From assembly GCA_001801485.1 (NCBI GenBank), contig MGXV01000067.1, forward strand, positions 47,954 to 111,953: a DNA stretch of 64,000 nucleotides, read 5' to 3'. Both the position numbers and the translations under genes were made by a program. Origin of the DNA: Gammaproteobacteria bacterium RIFCSPHIGHO2_12_FULL_37_14. Its GTDB lineage: Bacteria; Pseudomonadota; Gammaproteobacteria; DSM-16500. This document shows, one piece after another, positions 57,915 to 64,000 of the stretch (positions are counted from its first letter, which is position 1; each line of letters opens with the position of its first letter). The notes beneath the pieces were generated by a model, which was not told where the DNA came from, searched no databases, and was given only the letters and a program-made list of their open reading frames with translations.

Positions 57915-58925
57915 ATGAAGTTATTCCTAGTTAGTCTAAAAGTTTTCCTATGCCTTACATTGCTTTTATCACAATTTAGCTATGCAGATGATAGTTTTAT
58001 TCATCGTCGTGATGTACAAGAATTTATTAATAAAATGGTTAAAAACCATCAATTTAAAAAACAAAAATTAATAAGCTTATTTAGTGAAGTTAAATTGCGG
58101 CCACAAGTTATGCATCATGTCAGAAGACCTTTAGAAAAAAAACCATGGCTAACTTATCAAATGCTTTTTGTGAATGAATGGCGAATTAAACACGGTGTTC
58201 AATTTTGGAGAAAATACGAGAAAACCTTGAAAAGAGCAGAAGCTACTTTTGGTGTGCCGGCTGGCATTATAGTGGCAACTATCGGTATTGAAACTAAATA
58301 CGGTCAACGAACAGGTGACTATCGCGTCATTGATTCTCTCGCAAATTTGGCTTTCAGTGATTCTCCACGCGCTCCTTTTTTTCGGAGAGAATTGGAGCAT
58401 TTTTTACTTTTAACAAAAGAACAACATCTCGATCCTCGTAAAGTGATGGGCTCTTATGCTGGTGCAATTGGTCAGCCACAATTCATGCCAAGCAGTTATC
58501 GACATTACGCGATTAATTTCTCTAAAAGTGGAAAAATTGATTTGCTAAATGATGAAGTGGATGTCATCGGTAGCATCGCTAATTATTACAAAAAAAATGG
58601 TTGGAAAACAAATGAGCCAGTCATCATTCAAGCATCTATGACACCTAATCGATATAATTTTCTACTCAAAAATAATAAACTCGGGCAATCTATAAAAGTA
58701 TCCGATTTAGCTAATTATGGTATTCTTCCAAAGGTCAAGATAAAACAGGATGCCCTTAAAATAAAAATAATTGAATTTCAAAACCATTATAGTAAAGAGT
58801 ATTGGTTGGGATTTCGTAATTTTAATGTCATCAAACGGTATAATGCGAGCGATCTTTACGCATTAGCTGTCTATCAATTGAATACATATATTACCGAATT
58901 AAAGGATAAATTAGATAATGGATAA
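57915..58925 (+). CDS. mltB: Membrane-bound lytic transglycosylase B
   Basis: A 336-residue GH103 enzyme that cuts glycan strands to 1,6-anhydro ends in the periplasm. The start at 57915 follows AAAGGA and gives a clean signal peptide ('KLFLVSLKVFLCLTLLLSQFSYA' in part); codons upstream are in frame but have no ribosome site. No lipobox Cys is present, so the protein is probably soluble or slightly hydrophobic rather than a lipoprotein. Catalytic Glu lies in 'IVATIGIETKYG', followed by 'YRVIDSLANLAF' and 'GSYAGAIGQPQFMPSSYRHYA' in part. It overlaps rlpA by eight bases. Confidence 0.94.
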   Translation: MKLFLVSLKVFLCLTLLLSQFSYADDSFIHRRDVQEFINKMVKNHQFKKQKLISLFSEVKLRPQVMHHVRRPLEKKPWLTYQMLFVNEWRIKHGVQFWRKYEKTLKRAEATFGVPAGIIVATIGIETKYGQRTGDYRVIDSLANLAFSDSPRAPFFRRELEHFLLLTKEQHLDPRKVMGSYAGAIGQPQFMPSSYRHYAINFSKSGKIDLLNDEVDVIGSIANYYKKNGWKTNEPVIIQASMTPNRYNFLLKNNKLGQSIKVSDLANYGILPKVKIKQDALKIKIIEFQNHYSKEYWLGFRNFNVIKRYNASDLYALAVYQLNTYITELKDKLDNG

Positions 58926-59823
58926 TGTAATTTTTAAAAAATCAATAGTTTATAAGCTTCTGACGATCGTCGCCGTTGCAATATTATTAACGGGTTGTTT
59001 CACTAAAGCAGTTAAAAATGATGGGCCACCCAATTTTTATGTTGATGCATCCAAAATTTCAAATGCTGTTCCTAAACCAGAACGCTTAGCCACTTATGGA
59101 AACATGTCGGCATATTATGTTTTTGGTAAACGTTATCACACCTTGAAATCAAGCAAAAACTATGACCAAATTGGCACTGCTTCATGGTATGGCACTAAGT
59201 TTCATGCCAGACGAACATCCAGCGGCGAACGATATAATATGTTATCCATGACCGCCGCTCACAAATCCTTACCTCTGCCTACCTATGTTGAAGTGACCAA
59301 CTTACAGAATCATCGTAAAATTATTGTTAAAGTGAACGATCGCGGTCCCTTTCAAGGAAATCGCTTAATTGATCTTTCTTATGTTGCTGCAAAAAAATTA
59401 GGAATGTCCAGTCGAGGAACCGCTTTAGTACGTGTCAAAGCAATCGATCCTTACCAATATCAACGATCGCTATGGCTAGCTCAAAAAACCTCTCGTCCTT
59501 TATTTGCTACTACTCATACAAATAAAAGAACCATTCAAGCTGTAAACAACATGCAATCTCAACCTGTTTATTTACAAGTGGCTACTTTTCGCAATAAAAC
59601 CAATGCTGAACGTTTAAAGCGACGTTTAATTTCGTTGCTGACTATGCCAGTGAATATTGCTCATGCGTCAAGTAAAAAACATTATCAAGTACAAATTGGA
59701 CCCATTAAAGATAGCGCAACCATCGCTAAAATTACCACTCGTTTGAAACATTTTGGTATTAACGTGACAACTTCACATCAAATAGTTCCCACATGGGATG
59801 CCTTGCGAAAAAATGATTTTTAG
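58918..59823 (+). CDS. rlpA: Septal ring lipoprotein RlpA (DPBB plus SPOR)
   Basis: A 301-residue lipoprotein with lipobox 'LLTGC' (Cys27). The double-psi beta-barrel domain runs about 80-185: 'IGTASWYGTKFHARRTSSGE' and 'VKVNDRGPFQGNRLIDLS' with the catalytic-type Asp. A SPOR domain at about 215-290 ('PVYLQVATFRNKTNAERLKRRL' in part) binds naked glycan at division sites. In Pseudomonas RlpA is a lytic transglycosylase needed for daughter-cell separation. It is the last gene of mrdA-rodA-mltB-rlpA. Confidence 0.95.
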   Translation: MDNVIFKKSIVYKLLTIVAVAILLTGCFTKAVKNDGPPNFYVDASKISNAVPKPERLATYGNMSAYYVFGKRYHTLKSSKNYDQIGTASWYGTKFHARRTSSGERYNMLSMTAAHKSLPLPTYVEVTNLQNHRKIIVKVNDRGPFQGNRLIDLSYVAAKKLGMSSRGTALVRVKAIDPYQYQRSLWLAQKTSRPLFATTHTNKRTIQAVNNMQSQPVYLQVATFRNKTNAERLKRRLISLLTMPVNIAHASSKKHYQVQIGPIKDSATIAKITTRLKHFGINVTTSHQIVPTWDALRKNDF

Positions 59824-59868
59824 AACTCGCAATGAACATTTGATGAAGCATGCTTGGAGCAACCTATA

Positions 59869-61218
59869 GTGCATCTAATCATTTCTATTTTCGGCATTCT
59901 ATTCACATTAATCATTGTGATTGGCATACATGAATTTGCTCACTTTATTACGGCGCGATGGTTTGGTGTAAAAGTTCTACGTTTCTCTATTGGTTTTGGT
60001 AAAACCATTTTTCGATGGCGCGATAAAAAAAATACGGAATATGTCGTTGCGCTGATTCCTTTAGGTGGTTATGTCAAAATGCTCGATGAAAGCGAAGGAT
60101 ATGTATCTAAGCATGATCTTGCTCTAGCTTATAACCGCCAACCATTTTATAAAAAATTTCTTATCGTACTGGCCGGCCCTATCGCCAATTTAGTATGTGC
60201 AATCTTTTTTTATTGGTTAATTTTTATGATTGGCTTCGCCACTCTCAAACCTATCATAGGAAAAATTGATCCTGGTTCGATAGCCGCTGTGGCAGGCTTA
60301 AAAGAAAACAGTGAAATTATTGCTATTGATCAGCATGAAACGCTATCTTGGCAATCTATCTTTTTTCGAATTATTGCACATGCAGGCAATCAAGATACCC
60401 TAACAATTAAAACTAAAAAACCCAACCACTCCATTCAAACTTATCATCTAAATTTATCCAATTGGAGTATGGATAATTTATCACCTGATCCATTGGGTAG
60501 CTTAGGTTTGCATCCTTATACACCGACTATTCGTCCGATCATCCGCACAGTGAAAGAAAACAGTCCTGCAGCGTTAGCGAATTTACAAGTGAATGACAAA
60601 TTAATTGCGGTGAATCAAAAGAAAATAAAAGATTGGTATGAATTTGTTAAAGAGATTGAAGCACGACCGAATCAAACCCTCACATTTACTATTGAGCGAA
60701 ACGCAAAAAAATTAGAAATTCCTGTCACAATAGGGTATCAATTTAATACATTTTTTCAAAAAGAAGGATTTCTTGGTATTGCACCACAAGTTCAATGGTC
60801 AGAAAATATCTTTATCACCGTACAATATGGGCCAGGAGAAGCGATCCTGCATGCGTGGAAAGAAGTAGTCAATTTTACTTATTTTAATTTCATATTGATC
60901 GGTAAACTTGTATCGGGAAAAATTTCTTTACACAGTTTAGGAGGTCCCATTACTATTTTTGAAAGCGCAGGCGAAGCATTAAATAGCGGAATGCTTGCCT
61001 TTTTAAGTTTTCTTGCTTTCATTAGTGTTTCAATTGGTATTTTAAATTTATTACCTATCCCAGGATTAGACGGGAGTCACTTATTCATTCAGATCATTGA
61101 GGTAATTATTCGCAGACCCTTGCCAGAAAAACTTCTTATTACACTCTATCGCCTGGGCTTTATTTTTATTTTTTTTATCATGCTTCAAGCATTTATTAAT
61201 GATATTTTGCGGTTATAA
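59869..61218 (+). CDS. rseP: Site-2 intramembrane zinc protease RseP
   Basis: A 449-residue inner membrane protease that cuts RseA-type anti-sigma factors and leftover signal peptides. The zinc motif 'GIHEFAHF' gives His21, Glu22 and His25; the third ligand Asp is in 'NLLPIPGLDGSHL' near the C-terminus. Two PDZ domains lie between ('AAVAGLKENSEIIAIDQHE' and 'PAALANLQVNDKLIAVNQKK'). I chose GTG at 59869, nine bases after GGAG, over a TTG 15 bases earlier. The gene usually sits in dxr-cdsA-rseP-bamA; here it follows the cell-wall cluster with none of those neighbours, so either the cluster is split or this is a second copy. Confidence 0.93.
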   Translation: MHLIISIFGILFTLIIVIGIHEFAHFITARWFGVKVLRFSIGFGKTIFRWRDKKNTEYVVALIPLGGYVKMLDESEGYVSKHDLALAYNRQPFYKKFLIVLAGPIANLVCAIFFYWLIFMIGFATLKPIIGKIDPGSIAAVAGLKENSEIIAIDQHETLSWQSIFFRIIAHAGNQDTLTIKTKKPNHSIQTYHLNLSNWSMDNLSPDPLGSLGLHPYTPTIRPIIRTVKENSPAALANLQVNDKLIAVNQKKIKDWYEFVKEIEARPNQTLTFTIERNAKKLEIPVTIGYQFNTFFQKEGFLGIAPQVQWSENIFITVQYGPGEAILHAWKEVVNFTYFNFILIGKLVSGKISLHSLGGPITIFESAGEALNSGMLAFLSFLAFISVSIGILNLLPIPGLDGSHLFIQIIEVIIRRPLPEKLLITLYRLGFIFIFFIMLQAFINDILRL

Positions 61219-61254
61219 TGGCTTCTGTCATTGCTCAATTATGGAGAAATGTAA

Positions 61255-62199
61255 ATGAAAAAAGTAGTCTTTTTGTTTATTTTAATCCTATGGATACCAT
61301 TAGGATTTGCGAGTCACTCTCAACCACTTGAAAAACTCACGGTGATGTTAGATTGGTTTCCTAATCCTGATCACGCTCCTCTCATCATTGCTCAGCAACA
61401 AGGGTTTTTTAAAGAACAGGGCCTCGTAGTTGAATTTTTGGAACCAAATAATCCTAATGATGCCTCGCAAAAGGTAGCCGCACATCAAGCGGATATTGGA
61501 CTTGCTTATCAACCTCAATTTATCGAACAAGTTGATCAAGGATTACCGCTCATCCGCATTGGAACATTAATTGACAAACCATTAAATTGTATCGTTGTAC
61601 TCAATAATAGCGGGATTAAATCACTAACAGATCTGAAAGGAAAACATATTAGTGCAAACACAGGTGGATTATCTAGCATAATATTAACGGCCATGTTAGC
61701 AAAGCAAGGTTTATCCGCTAAAGATATTACGATATCACCAACGACAGAGAATCCAACGCAAGCATTATTGTCTCATCAAGTGGATGCGGTCAGTGGCATC
61801 ATGCGTAATTTCGCCGTACCGCAATTAGAACAAGGGGGGCATAAGCTTGCTGTATTTTTTCCAGAGGAGCATGGCATACCAAATTATAGTCAATTAATTT
61901 TTATTACACATATGAATAACATCCATGACAAGCGTTTACCACGTTTTCTAACTGCACTTAAAAACGCGGTAGAATATCTAGATCTACATCCACGTGAAAC
62001 TTGGCAGCAATTTGCCAAACAATATCCCGAATCAAATAACAAAGTAAATCGAGACGCTTGGTTTGTCACTATTCCATACTTTGCCGAAGATCCAGCAAGT
62101 TTTGATAATAATGAATGGAAGCGTTTTACTGAATTTATGTTCCAAAATAAATTAATCAAAAAAGTTCAGCCAATTTCACGTTATGCTGTTATGATATAA
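61255..62199 (+). CDS. THI5/NMT1-like ABC transporter substrate-binding protein
   Basis: A 314-residue periplasmic binding protein with signal peptide ('KKVVFLFILILWIPLGFAS', cut near residue 19-21). The mature start 'KLTVMLDWFPNPDHAPLIIAQQQGFFKEQGL' in part matches ThiY and NMT1 proteins, which bind pyrimidine precursors of thiamine such as formylaminopyrimidine; aromatic residues Trp and Phe near the start fit that ligand. 'ISANTGGLSSIIL' forms the binding loop. No permease or ATPase gene is next to it, so the transporter must be encoded elsewhere. TGGAG precedes the ATG. Confidence 0.87.
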   Translation: MKKVVFLFILILWIPLGFASHSQPLEKLTVMLDWFPNPDHAPLIIAQQQGFFKEQGLVVEFLEPNNPNDASQKVAAHQADIGLAYQPQFIEQVDQGLPLIRIGTLIDKPLNCIVVLNNSGIKSLTDLKGKHISANTGGLSSIILTAMLAKQGLSAKDITISPTTENPTQALLSHQVDAVSGIMRNFAVPQLEQGGHKLAVFFPEEHGIPNYSQLIFITHMNNIHDKRLPRFLTALKNAVEYLDLHPRETWQQFAKQYPESNNKVNRDAWFVTIPYFAEDPASFDNNEWKRFTEFMFQNKLIKKVQPISRYAVMI

Positions 62200-62338
62200 C
62201 GCATTTGGATTGGATAACTTCATCCGGCTTAAATATGAAACGTTCGTCATATCAGCAGAGCTCGCTCACAGTACCCCTACTATGAGAAAATTGGTAACAT
62301 TTTTATAATATTTTTATTTCATCTAAAGGAAAAGCGTT

Positions 62339-63709
62339 ATGTTATTGTATATAATAATTACCATTCTGGTTATTAGTGGTATTTTGTTTTTCTCACTTCT
62401 AAAATTAATGGTTTCAAAATCAAGCAACGATAAAAATAGCCAACGTCTAGAAGAACAACTATCACAATTGGTTAAGCAATCCCAATCCACAGAGCAACAA
62501 CTTAAAGAAAATCTCTTAATTAATTTTAATAATCTGCAACAAACTATTTTAGAAAAAATGAATCATGCTCGTGTGGAACAAGTTCAACACTCCTCTGAAT
62601 TAAAAGAACAATTACAACATGCTTTTTCTCAACACCGATCTCGTTTTGATGAAAGACAACTAGAATCACTCAAAATTTTACAAGATACCTTACAAAAGGG
62701 AGTGCAGCAAAATCGTGAACAAGTGAAAGAATCGCTCACTGATTATGCTAAAGAATTAGGCAATCGTATTGAACAACTGACCCAAACCACTGAAACCAAA
62801 TTGAAAGAAATCAATCAACAAGTTGAAAAACGGCTTGCTGATGGGTTCGAAAAAACGAATGAGACATTTAGTGATGTCATTAAACGATTAGCGCTCATTG
62901 ATGCCGCACAAAAGAAAATTACCGAACTATCAAACAGCGTCGTTAGCTTGCAAGAAATTTTAAATGATAAGCGCTCACGCGGAACATTTGGTGAAGTGCA
63001 ACTATCCGCATTAATCCATAATATGTTGCCAGAACAACATTTTCGCTTTCAACATCAACTGAGTAATAATAAACGTGTGGATTGTATGTTATTTTTACCA
63101 GAACCTACTGGAAACATTGCGATTGATGCAAAATTCCCATTGGAAAATTTTCGAAAATTAATAGATTCATCTTCTTCTGAGCTTGAAAAACAACAAGCTG
63201 AAAAACAATTCAAGATTGATATTCGCAAGCATATTCAAGATATCGCTGAGAAATATATCCTGCCAGGTGAAACGGCGGATGGTGCTGTTATGTTTATTCC
63301 AGCAGAAGCCATCTTTGCTGAAATTCATGCCCATCACTCTGATTTGGTCGAGTATGCACAACATGCTAAGGTTTGGATGGTGTCACCGACTACCATGATG
63401 GCAATTTTAACCACTGCACGAGCGGTATTAAAAGATGCTGCCACCCGCAAGCAAGTACACGAAATTCAAAAACACTTACGATTGCTAGCAGATGATTTTG
63501 AGCGTTTCCAGATGCGCATGGATAATCTCGCTAAGCGTATCGCTCAAGCACATACTGATGTTGAACAAGTCCATATTTCTTCTCGAAAAATCAGTCAACG
63601 ATTTACTCAGATTGAACGCGCAGAAATTGAAGGATTAGCGGTTGAACAACCAACCCCATCTATTGTAGAAAACCCCTTAACCTCTCCTTCTATTGAATTA
63701 AAATCATAA
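62339..63709 (+). CDS. rmuC: DNA recombination protein RmuC
   Basis: A 456-residue protein with one N-terminal membrane helix (residues 2-22), a long coiled coil (about 30-210) and the RmuC domain (about 210-400) with a nuclease-like core: 'KRSRGTFGEVQLSALI', 'RVDCMLFLPEPTGNIAIDAKFPLE' in part and 'VWMVSPTTMMAILTTA'. RmuC limits inversions at short inverted repeats; its nuclease activity is predicted from the Glu-Asp-Lys pattern. AAAGGA precedes the ATG. It stands alone. Confidence 0.95.
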   Translation: MLLYIIITILVISGILFFSLLKLMVSKSSNDKNSQRLEEQLSQLVKQSQSTEQQLKENLLINFNNLQQTILEKMNHARVEQVQHSSELKEQLQHAFSQHRSRFDERQLESLKILQDTLQKGVQQNREQVKESLTDYAKELGNRIEQLTQTTETKLKEINQQVEKRLADGFEKTNETFSDVIKRLALIDAAQKKITELSNSVVSLQEILNDKRSRGTFGEVQLSALIHNMLPEQHFRFQHQLSNNKRVDCMLFLPEPTGNIAIDAKFPLENFRKLIDSSSSELEKQQAEKQFKIDIRKHIQDIAEKYILPGETADGAVMFIPAEAIFAEIHAHHSDLVEYAQHAKVWMVSPTTMMAILTTARAVLKDAATRKQVHEIQKHLRLLADDFERFQMRMDNLAKRIAQAHTDVEQVHISSRKISQRFTQIERAEIEGLAVEQPTPSIVENPLTSPSIELKS

Positions 63710-63742
63710 ATATTATTATTTTTCAAATACTTAATATTTTTA

Positions 63743-63847
63743 TGACGCCTCCTGAGGAGCGCTTTTTGCGACGAAGGATCTCGATTTACTCCCGGGTCAT
63801 CCTGAGGAGCGCTTTTTGCGACGAAGGATCTCGATTTAGGGAGTTAC
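63743..63847. repeat. Dispersed repeat, tandem copies 2 and 3
   Basis: A 38-base block starting CCTGAGGAGCGC occurs at 63751-63788 and again, identical, at 63801-63838, exactly 50 bases apart. Its first 33 bases are the perfect reverse complement of 7658-7690 in the element at 7.5 kb. The second copy ends in GGGAGTTAC (63839-63847), the same boundary sequence as that element. TACTCCC (63787-63793) between the copies looks like a degenerate left boundary. It lies in the 225-base gap after rmuC. Confidence 0.85.
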
Positions 63848-63934
63848 AATATTTCTAATTTACTTTATATTAATATCTCATTATAATGATTTTTGTTTAA
63901 ATTATGCGCATCATAAAAACGAGAGAGTATCAAC

Positions 63935-64000
63935 ATGCGATCCCATCACCAGAGTATCAATAATAATAATGAAGCAGTTTTGATTAATCAATGGATCAAT
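63935..64000 (+). CDS. Start of an unidentified gene, cut by the window end
   Basis: An ATG at 63935, eight bases after GAGAGAG, opens a frame of 22 codons that runs to the edge without a stop. It reads Asn-rich and hydrophilic ('INNNNEAVLINQWI'). Too little is present to name it. Confidence 0.5.
   Translation, partial: MRSHHQSINNNNEAVLINQWIN

Overview
This 64 kb window is AT-rich, densely coded chromosomal DNA from a gammaproteobacterium. The core genes (RpoS, IHF-beta, Hda, Mpl, ApaG, YhdP, RmuC, MreBCD, RodA/PBP2, RseP) fix the class. The low GC, the GatCAB amidotransferase, the PPi-type phosphofructokinase and especially several very large eukaryote-like proteins (SET, ankyrin, Ulp1-like protease, C-terminal CaaX box) point to a host-associated member of the Legionellales (Coxiella/Legionella/Aquicella/Berkiella type). 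The genus cannot be fixed from the sequence alone. No tRNA, rRNA, CRISPR array, insertion sequence or phage gene was recognised.

Layout. 0.1-1.3 kb: an unknown membrane/coiled-coil protein. 1.3-3.0 kb: mpl-apaG. 3.2-7.5 kb: a soluble PAS-PAS histidine kinase, a FixJ-type regulator, a universal-stress-like protein and a PPi-dependent phosphofructokinase. 7.5-13.0 kb: an accessory block with a palindromic dispersed repeat, a 1345-residue protein carrying two clan CE cysteine protease-like domains plus about 15 helical repeats and a CaaX terminus, and a convergent ankyrin protein. 13.2-18.4 kb: two minus-strand runs, eno-ftsB-surE-rpoS and DUF2066-hda. 18.7-25.1 kb: ArnT-like transferase, ihfB, dcd, mrp, metG and a ferredoxin. 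25.2-32.4 kb: a second accessory block with a 1610-residue solenoid-SET-ankyrin protein, a DUF4143 ATPase and a 311-residue protein with U-box-like and NLS-like features. 32.4-42.2 kb: yhdP, mreBCD and gatCAB. 42.3-47.7 kb: a 1788-residue protein with a Ulp1-like catalytic core. 47.8-63.7 kb: a 1170-residue multidomain flavoprotein, lemA, an M48 protease, hemH, a PagL-like protein, mrdA-rodA-mltB-rlpA, rseP, a THI5-like binding protein and rmuC. The window closes with tandem copies of the dispersed repeat and the start of another gene.

How it fits together. The housekeeping part is rich in cell-shape and peptidoglycan functions (mpl, mreBCD, mrdA, rodA, mltB, rlpA) and envelope maintenance (yhdP, PagL-like, ArnT-like, rseP). 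The accessory genes sit singly or in small groups between housekeeping operons and look like secreted host-manipulating proteins: two proteins that could act on ubiquitin-like modifiers or acetylation targets, one that could methylate a host (possibly nuclear) protein, and one that could be lipidated by the host. Secretion and host function are inferences; no secretion-system gene lies in the window.
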